Both the position numbers and the translations under genes were made by a program. This document shows, one piece after another, positions 41,865 to 52,097 of a stretch of 64,000 nt of DNA. Origin of the DNA: Dama dama (taxonomy: Eukaryota > Chordata > Mammalia > Artiodactyla > Cervidae); the NCBI RefSeq assembly GCF_033118175.1, contig NC_083685.1, positions 127,654,501 through 127,718,500 of the forward strand, written 5' to 3'. Every line of letters begins with the position of its first letter. Positions within the stretch are counted from its first letter, which is position 1. The notes beneath the pieces were generated by a model. That model worked only from the letters and a program-made list of their open reading frames with translations. It did no database searches and had not been told where the DNA came from.

Positions 41865-42515
41865 TCAGTCGCTCAGTTGTGTCCAATTCTTTGTGACCCC
41901 ATGGACTGCAGCACACCAGGCCTCCCTGTCCATCACCAACTCCCGGAGCCTACTCAAACTCACGTCCATCGAGTCAGTGATGCCATCCAGCCATCTCATC
42001 CTCTGTCGTCCCCTTCTCCTCCTGCCTTCAATCTTTCCCAGCATCAGGGTCATTTCCAATGAGTTGGTTCTTGGCATCAGGTGGCCAAAGTATTGGAGCT
42101 TCAGCTTCAGCATCAGTCCTTCCAATGAATATTCAGGGTTGATTTCCTCTAGGATGGACTTGTTGGATCCTCTTGCAGTCCAAGGGACTCTCAAGAGTCT
42201 TCTCCAACACCACAGTTCAAAAGCATCAATTCTTCAGCGCTCAGCTTTCTTTATAGTCCAACTTTCACATCCATACATGACCATGGGAAAAACCATAGCT
42301 TTGACTAGATGGACCTTTGATGGTAAAGTAATGTCTCTGCTTTTTAATGTGCTGCCTAGGTTGGTCATAGCTTTTCTTCCAAGGAGCAAGCGTCTTTTAA
42401 TTTCATGGCTGCAGTCACCATCTGCAGTGATTTTGGAGCCCAGAAAAATAAAGTCTGACACTGTTTCCACTGTCTCCCCATCTCTTTGCCATGAAGTGAG
42501 GAGACCATATGCCAT
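41865..42515 (-). pseudogene. BovB ORF C-terminal fragments
   Basis: Frame 42234-42515 has SDFIFLGSKITADGDCSHEI and MVMYGCESWTIKKAER; frame 41865-42194 has [20 protein letters not shown] and [20 protein letters not shown]. Together they are the thumb and C-terminal part of the BovB protein, separated by a stop or frame change near 42200-42234. Confidence 0.85.
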
Positions 42516-42541
42516 GATCTTAGTTTTCTGAATGTTGAGCT

Positions 42542-43063
42542 TTAAGCCAACTTTTTCACTCTCCTCTTTACTTTCATCAAGAGGCTCTTTAGTTCTTCAC
42601 TTTTTGCCATAAGTGTGGTGTCATCTGCATATCTGAGGTTATTGATATTTCTCCTGGCATTCTTGATTCCAGCTTGTGCTTCCTCCAGCCCAGCGTTTCT
42701 CATGATGTACTCTGCATATAAGTTAAATAAGCAGGGTGACAATATGCAGCCTTGATGTGCTCCTTTCCCGATTTGGAACCAGTCTGTTGTTCCATGTCCA
42801 GTTCTAACTGTTGCTTCCTGACCTGCATACAGATTTCTCAGGAGGCAGGTCAGGTGGTCTAGTATTCCCATCTCTTTCAGAATTTTCCATAGTTTGTTGT
42901 GATCTACACAATCAAAGGCTTTGACATAGTCACTGAAGCAGAAGTAAATGTTTTTCTGGAACTCTCTTGCTTCTTTGATGATCCAGCAGATGTTGGCAAT
43001 TTGATCTCTGGTTTCTCTGCCTTTTCTAAAACCAGCTTGAACATCTGGAAGTTCACAGTTCAT
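42542..43063 (-). pseudogene. BovB reverse transcriptase domain fragment
   Basis: This 173-codon frame carries the palm of an RTE-type reverse transcriptase. Residues about 41-58 read FSDYVKAFDCVDHNKLW, containing the first catalytic aspartate region, and the catalytic YADD box is at residues 145-148 (42620-42631). Between them lie RNLYAGQEATVRTG and GAHQGCILSPCLFNLYAEYI, the region before motif C. The motif-A isoleucine normally seen (FIDY) is serine here. The frame ends at a stop shortly after the thumb begins. RTE enzymes copy their own RNA at a nicked target; this fragment lacks the N-terminal endonuclease and cannot do so alone. Identification is firm, function lost. Confidence 0.9.
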
Positions 43064-43135
43064 GTACTGTTGAAGCCTGGCTTGGAGAATTTTGAGTGTT
43101 ACTTTGCTAGCATGTAAGATGAGTACAATTGTGCA

Positions 43136-43665
43136 CTAGTTTGAACATTCTTTGGCATTGCCTTTCTTAGGGATTGGAATGAAAACTGACCTTTTCCAGT
43201 CCTGTGGCCACTGCTGAGTTTTCCAAATTTGTGGGTATATTGAGTGCAGCACTTTCACAGCATCATGTTTCAGGATTTGAAATAGCTCAACTGGAATTCC
43301 ATCACATCCACTAGCTTTGTTTGTAGTGATGCTTCCTAAGACCCACTTGACTTTATACTCCAGCATGTCTGGCTCTAGGTGAGGGATCACACCATCCTGA
43401 TATCTGGGTTGTGAAGATCTTTTTTGTACAGTTCTTCTGTGTATTCTTGCCACTTCTTCTTAATGTCTTCTGCTTCTATTAGGTCCATACCATTTCTGTC
43501 CTTTATTGTGCTCATCTTTGCATGAAATGTTCCCTTGGTATCTCTAATTTTCTTGAAGAGATCTCTAGTCTTTCCCATTCTATTGCTTTCTTCTATTTCT
43601 TTGCATCGATCGCTGAGGAAGGCTTTCTTATCTCTCCTTGCTATTCTTTGGAACTCTGCATTCAA
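43136..43665 (-). pseudogene. BovB ORF fragment upstream of the RT palm
   Basis: Two overlapping frames (43387-43665 and 43136-43453) continue the same ancestral protein: SDRCKEIEESNRMGKTRDLF, then NKASGCDGIPVELFQILKHD and KRSVFIPIPKKGNAKECSN, the RT fingers region. They are in different frames, so at least one frameshift lies between about 43387 and 43453, and another break separates them from the palm fragment. Confidence 0.85.
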
Positions 43666-43804
43666 ATGGGAATATCTTTCCTTTTCTCCTTTGCCTTTAG
43701 CTTCTCTTCTTTCTCAGCAATTTGTAAGGCCTACTCAGACAACCATTTTGCCTTTCTTTTTCTTGGGGATGGTCCTGATCCCTGCCTCCCGTACAATGTC
43801 ACGA

Positions 43805-45120
43805 TGTCCTCCTGTATGGACACCCTCAACCTCTCTCAGGCCCTGGGTCATCACGGCTCACCCCTGTCCTCTTAGCGTGGACAGCTCCCCCAACAACTTG
43901 TGACCTGCTGCAATTCAGGATGAGAAGTGAAAGAAGGAAAGGAAGACACCGAGAGAGTCGTAACCAGCCTTGGCAGTGGCGATTTCAGTGCTCAGCATGG
44001 ATAAAACTCTGTCAGCAGTTTGATCTATTCAATCTGCCTCAGGAGGGTAATCTGTGTGGGTGTGGCTACATCCCACTAAGATCACATGTGTCTTCTCTCT
44101 CTCCTCTCTGCTTCTCTGCTTTGATGATGCTGTGAATGCTCAGGAGTGGTGAGCCAAACTCCAGCCCTCGCGTCTCGACTTCCCAGGCCTGGGACTTCAG
44201 AGCCTCCTTCGGTGACATGAAGGGCACACGCCTCCCGGGTAGCAGTGCCTTCTGCCTGCCTCTGCTTGAACTTCCGCTCCCCTGCCACCACTCTCGCAGG
44301 CTGAGTGCCCAGCTGTTCGCCCATCCCTCCCCCGGCAGCGGCCCCTCCAGCTGCTGTGACAAAATGCCTCGGAGTCACGGGCACAGGATCAGTGATGGGG
44401 GGAGCCGAGGCCACTCCTGTCCCCGGCTGGCTGGTCTCATGCCATGAGGTCACACGCCCTTTGTACTCCCTGGGGCCAGCCTCATCCTGCTGAGGTCTGG
44501 CAAGAGTGGGGTCTCCTGTTCGGCACAGTGAGGACGGGCCCTCTCCTGATGCTGGTGGATTTGGGATTAGCCTGTGTGAGCAAAGACCATGTGACCCTCC
44601 CACCACTGCTGTTTCTGCTTTGTGACAACACAGGTCACAGTGGCCCCCGTCGCTCGGAGACACTCCCTTCCCGGCTCTGCCCTGCATCCAGGCCCGTGGC
44701 TCTGCTCCTGTCTGGGGCATTGAGGGGAGGGACAGAGGTGCCCACTCGGGGCGGGTGAGCAGGCAGGGGGCCACAGCAAGGAGGGGCCATGTGCTGCACA
44801 AAACCCAGTTCTCGCTTCCCCAGCACACGTGGGCACAGAGGAAAGCTTTGCACACCAAGGCTGGGCTTTCTGTGCCTCCCCAGGCCCTGATGGGCTGGAA
44901 CGTGATCTGGAAGATGGGGAGAGCTAGCTGTCTTCTCTGAGTCATGGGGTAGAAGAACACGACTCCTTGGGGGCTTCTAAAGGCCAGAGCCAGAGCCCTG
45001 GAAGAGACGCCGCAGAGAAGCACAGCGGTGCTGACGTTCCCACCTCCGCTCGCCATCCCATCCCTTCTGGGCTCCGAGATTCTTGAACGATGTGAATCCT
45101 TTCCCGGAGAACACGGCGGC
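43805..45120. other. Repeat-poor GC-rich block
   Basis: No recognised repeat over 1.3 kb. It contains the longest non-repeat open frame of the window, described separately. Confidence 0.4.
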
Positions 45121-45128
45121 ATGGTCAT
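44082..45128 (-). other. 348-codon open reading frame, coding status doubtful
   Basis: The frame is open for 1,047 bp from an ATG. The protein is rich in Ala, Gly, Pro, Ser and Arg, with no signal peptide, membrane segment or domain I recognise; the only cysteine cluster (DLCCHK) is not a known motif. GC-rich noncoding DNA has few stop codons, so a long chance frame is plausible, and forward frames of 60-104 codons overlap it. No splice-site or promoter argument supports it. An exon of an unknown or lineage-specific gene, or of a noncoding RNA, remains possible. Confidence 0.15.
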
Positions 45129-45245
45129 AACTTGTTAAATACCGCAATTAAAATAGTTCTCTTATTAACTTCGTGATAACACTGCCCCCCCCCCCACTCC
45201 AAATTACATGTTAGCATTTTGTTAATTAAATTTCCAGTTCCAACA
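45121..45245. promoter_or_regulatory. Candidate AT-rich regulatory element
   Basis: ACCGCAATTAAAATAG, CAAATTACATGTTAGC and GTTAATTAAATTT (TTAATTAA at 45222-45229) lie around a C11 run (45185-45195). No repeat recognised; wording resembles homeodomain-rich noncoding elements. Confidence 0.35.
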
Positions 45246-45427
45246 CAGCTGCTTGCTGCCGCTGTGAGTTGTACAGGGGGCCGTCCTCCTGGTGGGTGGG
45301 AGGGTGGACCAGCAGGTCGGACAGGTTTCCGTCTTTCTGACTGGAAGGCTGTGAGGAGGGAACAGGAGACAGCATCGAGAGTTGACACCTAAATAAGGTG
45401 CAAAGAAAAATAAGGGGCACTCCGTTC

Positions 45428-45752
45428 AGTCCTTTGGACTGCAAGATCCAACCAGTCCATCCTAAAGGAGATCAGTCCTGAATACTCACTGGAAGGACTG
45501 ATGCTGAAGCTGAAACTCCAATACTTTGGCCTCCTGATGAGAAGGGCTGACTCATTGGAAAAGACCCTGAGGTTGGGAAAGATTGAGGGCAGGAGAAGGG
45601 GACGACAGAGGATGAGATGGTTGGATGGCATCACCAACTCAATGGACACGAGTTTGAGCAAGCTCCAGGAGATGGTGAAGGACAGGGAGGCCTGGTGTGC
45701 TGCAGTCCATGGGCAAAGAGTCGGACACGACTGATCGACTGAACAACAGTGA
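45428..45752 (+). mobile_element. BovB LINE 3' fragment
   Basis: TTTGGACTGCAAGATCCAAC, CTGATGCTGAAGCTGAAACT, GATGGTTGGATGGCATCACC, GATCGACTGAACAACAG. 5'-truncated. Confidence 0.93.
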
Positions 45753-46084
45753 AGCTGGAATTTCAGATGTACGATCAATAATTTTTTTAGCGTGAGTATA
45801 TTCCAAACATTGCACGGGACATGTTTATGCCTAAAATTCATTTGTTATTTCTCTGCATTTCAAACTTGGTGGGGCGCCTTGTACTTACTCTGGCCATCTT
45901 ACACCTACGTCGGCTCCCGGCTCCAGAGAAGGGAGGTCATCTCTTCTTTCAGTGCATCTTGGGTCTTTAATTACTGAATTCACAATGGAGGTTGTTTTTA
46001 TTGTTTTGGTCAGTTCCTTAATGCATACACTAAAAATCTTACAGTGATGTGTTGTGTGAATACTCTTTTGATGTCTATCATCGA
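45753..46084. other. Single-copy DNA
   Basis: Nothing recognised. Confidence 0.35.
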
Positions 46085-46205
46085 TCCATTGATCTATTAA
46101 TCATTTAAAGAGTGTCACAGTGTCTAAGATGCACAGGTGCTGCGTGAGGTGCTAGACACAAGAGTCAAGGAGACATGGGCTTTGACTTCAAGGAGTTCAC
46201 TGCTC
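46085..46205 (-). mobile_element. L2 fragment
   Basis: TGCGTGAGGTGCTAGACACA and TGACTTCAAGGAGTTCACTG fit a reversed L2 3' end. Confidence 0.45.
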
Positions 46206-46224
46206 AGAGCTGGGCTCCTAGACA

Positions 46225-46502
46225 TGGCCAAATCCAGCCAGCCATCTTGTTTTATAAATAAAACTTTATTGGAACACGGACATACCACCATCTCATATTA
46301 TAAATAAAACTTTATTGGAACACAGCCACACCACTATCTTGTTTGTGAATAAAACTTTTCTGGAACACAGACTCACCCAATCACTTTTACTGTTTGTGGC
46401 TGCTTTCGCCCACAGTGGCTCACTGAGTAGTAATAGACTACGTTCCAAAATAAAATATTTAGTTTCAAATTTCACAAGGAAAAGTATGCTGACTCTTGAC
46501 TG
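46225..46502 (-). mobile_element. hAT-like DNA transposon with internal triplication
   Basis: Reverse copy of the 'ggctgtgttccaataaaact' element, ending TATGCTGACTCTTGAC. The segment centred on AATAAAACTTTATTGGAACA occurs three times with a period of about 46 bp (46243-46380); the third copy reads AATAAAACTTTTCTGGAACA. Confidence 0.7.
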
Positions 46503-46792
46503 ACAGGAAGAGCTAGTCAGCGATGCATTAAGCAAGATGTAAGTCAAGCGTGTGGGGATCGCAATGCAGGGAGCCCCAATCTGACTTCTGTGTATAAGTT
46601 GCAGGGAGCCGTCATGAGAGCTGGGCTTTAAGAGGGGTGGAAGGGGCGGGGTGAAGGTGGGAAAAGATGGCCTCTTGAGGGTCTCAGGGTGCCAAGCATT
46701 GACAGGGTTTTGCTGATGTGACCCGCTGTAGGTACCCATCACTCTTGACAAACCACGGGCAGGGGAGGGCGGGGGCATGTCTTCCTCTAGAG

Positions 46793-47010
46793 CAGAGGTT
46801 CCCAAAGGGGAGGAGGTTGCCCTCTGAGGGACATTTGGCCATGTCCGGAGACAATTTTGGTCGTCACAACTTTGGGGGGAGTTGCTACCGGCAACTCGTG
46901 GGTAAAAGCTAAGGATGGAGCTGACCATCCTATAACACATGGGCTAGGCTCCCACGACAAAGACACGTGTCCCCCAGACATCAACAGTGCCGCAGTTGAG
47001 AACACGTGGC
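46793..47010 (+). mobile_element. MER5A-type hAT element
   Basis: AGAGGTTCCCAAAGGGGAGG, ACATTTGGCCATGTCCGGAG, AATTTTGGTCGTCACAACTT, GGGGGGAGTTGCTACCGGCA, AACAGTGCCGCAGTTGAGAA: the full MER5A order. Confidence 0.85.
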
Positions 47011-47699
47011 ATGCACCCCTATGCCCAACACAAGGCTTGGCAAATAAAGGGATACTTGGAAAAGCTGGTTGAACTGGAAAAAAAAAAAGAAAAAGAAGGA
47101 TGCGTTTTGGGAACGGTGAGAAGTTCGGAGTCATCGGTGAGTGGGCTGTAAGATGTCAGGTGGAGCGAGAATGGATTGTTGGATTGGGGTTGCTGCAGGC
47201 AGGAAGGGGTTTTAATTTATTCTAAAGGCAGGGCGGGTACCAGGGAGGCCGCTTGGTCCAGGACAGGGGCGCCATGGGGAGGGCTCCTCGCAGAGTTACG
47301 CGGGAGGCAGCACAGGGGAGAGATCGGCACAGGGAGACCTGCCAGGTGACCTCAACTGCGGCAGTGCCGGTGGGAAAGGGAGGGGGAAGCAATTCCAGGC
47401 AAGGCCAGAAGGTAGACGCAGCAGGATTTGGGTGCGTGGAGCAAGAGGGAGGGTCATGAAGGCACTTGTTTGAGCAATTAAAACACCGTCTGAGGTCAGG
47501 GCTGCAGGAGGGTAGATCAGGTGCACGCATAGGTGGGGGGGTGGGCAGTGGTTGGATTTGCTCATTTCAGGGTAAATCCATAAGACAGCTTTAAAAAGCA
47601 CTATATTCTAGATGCCAAAGTCAATCTCATTTTTAAAAAAATTCATCCATTACCATTATTTATTTTCTCTTTGGTGGCAGAAGAGTAGGGGGCAGAAGT
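47011..47699. other. Single-copy DNA
   Basis: An A-rich tract at about 47080-47097. No exon recognised. Confidence 0.35.
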
Positions 47700-48012
47700 A
47701 GAAATGAAAGTCGCTCAGTTGTGTCCAACTCTTTGTGACCCCATGGACTCTACAGCCCATGGAACTCTCCAGGCCAGAATGCTGGAGTGGGTTGCCATTT
47801 CCTTCTCCAGGGGATCTTCCCAACCCAGGGATCGAACCCAGGTTTCCTGCATTGCAGGTGGATTCCTTACCAACTGAGCCACAGGGGAAGCCCAAAAACA
47901 CTGGAGTGGGTAGCCTATTGCTTCTCCAGCAGATCTTCCCAGCCCAGGAATTGAACTGGGCTCTCCTGCTTGTAGGCGGATTCTTTACCAACTGAGCTAC
48001 CAGGGAAGCCCA
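47700..48012 (-). mobile_element. Bov-A2 dimeric SINE
   Basis: After a first reversed unit (GAAAGTCGCTCAGTTGTGTC to CCACAGGGGAAGCCC) a second, shorter unit follows directly: ACACTGGAGTGGGTAGCCTA, CAGGAATTGAACTGGGCTCT, TACCAACTGAGCTACCAGGG. This two-unit order defines Bov-A2 and is the only clear one in the window. Confidence 0.92.
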
Positions 48013-48764
48013 GAAGCAGAAGTTGGTTTAAATCAACAAATATTTATGTACTGAATACCAGAGGCACTTTTTGCTGGGAATTCTGGACAAGTGACAGCTG
48101 CATCCATCTTAGCCTTGATGCTTAAAAAGACATCTCATGGTGCCCTGGTAATGGCAAGTCCCCGGGGGTCTAGGTGTGTTCTGCGCTCAGCCCCAGGGAG
48201 CTCCTGAAGCCGGAGTTGAATCTGGTCCTCTCCTTGACTTTTGAGAGGACCCAGCACAGGATGCAGAGCTCTGCAGATACCTCAGCGCCCTACGGAGCCA
48301 CACCAAGCAAAGAGGCTCCCCTCTAAGCCTGTAGGCTCCTCACTGTCTGACCCCAACCATGTACCCTCGGATCAAATTACAAGTAGGATTGGAAGCTAAG
48401 AGCCAGCCAAATGCATCATGGTTCCCGCTAAGGAGATAAACCAAGCTGCCAGCCAGCAGGGCTTGGCTACAAAAGCCCACGAAGCTGCAAGCTTATCCCG
48501 AGAAGGTGATTTGGGGTGTTTGTTTCTACATGTAGCCTCTCTCCCTGCAAACGCTGCGTGTTTCTTCAAGTGCTTTTATACGTATAGATGAGCGTTGTTG
48601 TTGGCCATGTGTTTTGGGAAGCTATAAGTTGCATGCAACTGGCTAATCTCACTGGCTTCACGTAAGATAAGGACACCACCATTGGTTTGGGCCTCATTAA
48701 GTTTAACTAACCTGGTTCTCTTCTGGAGCCGCAGAAGGCACTGCTCAGTCGAGATGGTACTTTT
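48013..48764. other. Single-copy DNA, L2-like trace at its left
   Basis: AAATCAACAAATATTTATGT near 48030 hints at an L2 end. The rest is unrecognised. Confidence 0.35.
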
Positions 48765-49380
48765 ATATTTTTTTGTTTTTAAAACTTTTTATTTTGATTT
48801 GGGGTGTGTGTGTGCACACTTAGTCATGTCCGACTCTTTACGACCCCATGGACTATAGCCCACCAGGCTCTTTTGTCCATGGGATTCTCTGGGCAAGAAT
48901 ACTGGAGTGGGTTGCCATTCTCTTCTCCAGGGGATCTTCTCGACCCAGGGATTGAACCCAGGTCACCTGCATTGTAGGCAGATTCATTACCATCTGAGCC
49001 ATGTATGGCTGATTAATAAACAAAGTTGTGATAGTTTCGAGTGAACAGTGAAAGGACTCAGTCACACACACATGTATCCGTTCTCGCCCACACTCCCCTC
49101 CCGTCCAGGCTCCCACATCACACGGAGCAGAGTTCCCTGCGCTCCACAGCAGGTCCTCGTTGGTTCTCCATTTTAAATACAGCAGTGTGTCCATGTCCGT
49201 CCCCAACTCCCTACTGTCCTTTCCCCCATGTCTGTCCCCTAAGTCTGTGAGTCTCTTCGGTTTTGTAAGTTCATCGGTATCATGTTTTAGATTCCACGTA
49301 TAAAGGACGTCATATTTTACACAATATTTCTCCTTTTTCTGACTTTCTTACCCAGTATGACAGTCTCTAGGTGAGATGCT
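48765..49380 (-). mobile_element. Artiodactyl L1 3' UTR split by a Bov-tA
   Basis: T-rich start, then AAAACTTTTTATTTTGATTT; after the SINE TGTTGTGATAGTTTCGAGTG-like text (AAAGTTGTGATAGTTTCGAG), CAGAGTTCCCTGCGCTCCAC, AGCAGGTCCTCGTTGGTTCT. Order matches a reversed L1 3' UTR. Confidence 0.82.
48806..49001 (-). mobile_element. Bov-tA SINE inside L1
   Basis: CACTTAGTCATGTCCGACTC to ATTCATTACCATCTGAGCC. A TG run precedes it. Confidence 0.92.
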
Positions 49381-49774
49381 ACTTTTGTAAATGAATAGCC
49401 CTGGTCCGAAACGGTACTGTGAGGCAGGATGGGTAAGGGTCACCTGCTCGTCTGCTCCAGCTGCGCACAGCTGCCCTCCTCATCACCGTCTGGCCTCCGC
49501 CCTCGGCTCACACTCGGACGACACTCTGGGGGGCAGCTGCTTGATGTTCCTGTGATGGGCATGTGGGCAGCTTGTTGAGGGGACTCTGGCACCTCTTCTC
49601 AGCAGAGGAGGCTGTGCCTGGGGTCCTGGGAGCAGTTGGGCTCCGGGTTGTGAGCTGCGCTCTTGGAGATGCAGGAGTTCTCGCTGTTGGCTATTTTGTA
49701 GATGTGAGTAGACACTGAAATCCAGAAACCTTGGGAAGAGTTGCCTATTCTCTGTATCAGTTGCAAAGTATTAT
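49381..49774. other. Single-copy DNA
   Basis: Nothing recognised. Confidence 0.35.
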
Positions 49775-50015
49775 ATCATAGGATGGATAAACAGCAAGGT
49801 CCTACTGGATAGCACAGGGAACTATATCCAAAAACCTGTGATAAACCATAATGGAAAAGAATATGAAAAAAAGGTATATATGTATGTATGCATGTATATA
49901 TATATATGTATATATATACACATATATATAACTGAATCTACTGTACAGTAGAAATTAACACAACCTTGTAAATCATCTATATGTCAATAAAATGAAATTT
50001 TTAAAAATAAACATT
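49775..50015 (+). mobile_element. Artiodactyl L1 3' end with TA/TGTA tract
   Basis: AACAGCAAGGTCCTACTGGA, TAGCACAGGGAACTATATCC, a (TA/TGTA)n tract at about 49880-49930, then CTACTGTACAGTAGAAATTA and ATATGTCAATAAAATGAA. Confidence 0.88.
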
Positions 50016-50375
50016 CTTTAAAAAAGGAAGAAAGCTTGTGATTATAGAGGAATTATGAAGCAACCCATGAGCCTTCATTTTTTCAGACAAAGTATAATTA
50101 CAGGGCTTCATTTCCCAGGAGATTTAGATGGACATCAAGGGCTCAATTCAGAATACATTTTGCCATACTCTTTTTTTTTTCTTCATGAATTACATCTTTC
50201 CTATGGCTTCTGAAACACAGAATACAAAAACATAAGCTCTTTCTCATATTTATTAAAAATCCTATTTTATCATTTTGAAATAAAATATGGATTGGTTTTT
50301 TATTCACATCAAGTATTGTGAAATATGTTTTTGATAGTGTATGAAGTCATAAAATATGGGTGATGAAAAATAAAG
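50016..50375. other. AT-rich single-copy DNA
   Basis: Nothing recognised. Confidence 0.35.
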
Positions 50376-50592
50376 GGGTTTCCCTGGTGGCTCAGCAGTC
50401 AAGAATCTGCCTGCCAATATAGGAGCCGTGGGTTCCATCCCTGGGTTGGGAAGATCCCCTGGAGGAGAAAATGACAACCCACTCCAGTATTCTTGCCTGG
50501 AAAATCCTATGGACAGAGGAGCCTGGCAGGTTACAGTCCATGGGGTCACAAAGAGTTGGACACGACTTAGCGACTAAACAACAACAAAGAAA
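50376..50592 (+). mobile_element. Bov-tA SINE
   Basis: GGTTTCCCTGGTGGCTCAGC to GACTTAGCGACTAAACAACA. Near full length and low divergence. Confidence 0.95.
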
Positions 50593-51881
50593 GACAAAAG
50601 AAAAGCTCATAAATTTAAAAAAAAACCAACAAAATCATGAGAGAAGCCCATTCTCTACCTTATTCTATAGTCGCTCACTGATTCATCTGTATTCTCTATG
50701 TTCCCTATCTTATTAACTCATCCATACTCTCTATCTTGCAGTCGCTCATTGACTCATCAAACATCTGCTGTCCTTCCCTGTGTGTGGGGCAGGCTCTGTG
50801 CTTCCTCCGTGAAGTATGTTGACTTCCTGGGTGATCCTGGGTGAGGTCACTGTCGTTTCTGTAGCAAAGCTCTGGATGGGAGTCAGGAGACATACTCTGC
50901 CTTCTCTGGGTGACGGTGAGCCAGTCTCTTCCATCCTAAGAAGGTACGTTTCTCCCCCGAGTTTCCTGGCATCTCTGATGCCCTCTTTCTGTTCTAACGG
51001 TGGGGAGGATCGGATTTGTGTGTCTGGACAAACCTAGTCTTCCTATCTCTCCCTCAAAGGTGAGGAACAGACGAAAGGGGGATAAGGTACACCAAGAGAA
51101 AAACAGACAATATGCAGAAAGCACGTGACTTCCTGCAGGGAGCTGAGTCACTGGGTTTGAACTTGAACGCTGCAGTGCCCCCGTGCTTCCTGGCCGCTCC
51201 CCGATGGTGCAGTCCAGATGGGTGTTCTCTGTCAAGTCAGCGACTGTGGCTCAGAGCGAAGACCGACTCATGTACACATCGCCTTGGCAACGTTTGGGTA
51301 AACCCGCTCAGAGTCCGGAGGATACGGGACAACTTCCTTTCTTCCTTTTTTCTTTCCTCTAGCCTAAGGTGAAGAGTGGTTGAGCTGGATTAACTTCCTC
51401 CTTTTGAAAACGATTTCTTACCTAGGGATATATTTGGCTCTGAAATTGTCAGTGAAGATTCACCTAAGACATCAGCCCAAGGCATTCTGGGGTCCTCGAG
51501 TTTTACTGATAACTGGAGGGTGGAGTTGATGACTCGGTTGGATCCAGGGACACCTAAGTGGCCTATCATCTGTGTAGCCAGCATCTGAGCCATTGCGTAC
51601 CTAGGGCCCCAGTGTCCCACACCAGCAGGATGCTGGAACATCAAAATGGGCTTCCTCCAGAGGGGCCCAGAGCTGATGCAGGAAGCAATCTCACACCCCC
51701 ATCCCCTCCAGAGGTTGACACTAGAAACTACAAGAACTTATTTATAAAGCATCGAGTCTCTTGGATTCCCCTGGCTATTTTATTTTCTTTCTTTTCTGAC
51801 TTGGACCTTGAGGCTGTGTGCTCGATGCATCAGGCTTACTTGGGGGCCAAAAAATTGGTCCAATAAATACAGAGACAAGAG
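50593..51881. other. Single-copy DNA
   Basis: A MIR-like trace may lie at 50850-50990. The reverse frame 51390-51644 (84 codons) is unrecognised. No other feature. Confidence 0.35.
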
Positions 51882-52097
51882 TTTTCCAGGTGGCTTAGTG
51901 GTAAAGAATCCACCTGCCAACGTGGGAGATGCAAGAGTCACAGGTTCGATCCCTGTGTCGGGAAGATCCCAGGGATAAGTGAAGGGCAACTCACTCCAAT
52001 ATCCTTGCCTGGAAAATCCCGTGGACAGAGGAGCCTGGCAAGCTACAGTCCATGGGGTCACAAAGAGTTGGACACGAGTGAGTGACTGAACATGCAT
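51882..52097 (+). mobile_element. Bov-tA SINE abutting BovB
   Basis: TTTTCCAGGTGGCTTAGTGG to GTGACTGAACATGCAT, which touches the first CAGTT repeat of the neighbouring BovB with no spacer. Confidence 0.93.

Larger units (their letters stand above)
41863..43804 (-). mobile_element. BovB LINE, longest copy (about 1.9 kb), 5'-truncated
   Basis: Starts at the left with the reversed 3' end (GTTCAGTCGCTCAGTTGTGT) and runs to CCCGTACAATGTCACGA. It covers reverse transcriptase and the C-terminal part of the ORF. Compared with a roughly 3.2-kb full element, the endonuclease region is missing. The coding region is broken into several frames, so the copy is dead. Confidence 0.95.

Noticed and set aside
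42899..43117. Forward frames across the long BovB copies (also 41893-42531 and 52209-52727)
   Set aside because: Antisense shadows of the BovB ORF on the reverse strand.
41865..43804. Reverse transcriptase frames as an endogenous retrovirus
   Set aside because: RTE/BovB-type RT (DHNKLW, YADD) with no LTR, gag, protease or envelope.
46243..46380. Three spaced repeats as a CRISPR-like array
   Set aside because: The units are tandem with no unique spacers, diverged, and lie in a mammalian DNA transposon.
50376..50450. tRNA-Glu-like sequence as a tRNA gene
   Set aside because: It is the head of a Bov-tA SINE: the anticodon arm is degenerate and the tail is BovB-derived. The same holds for all other tRNA-like heads here.
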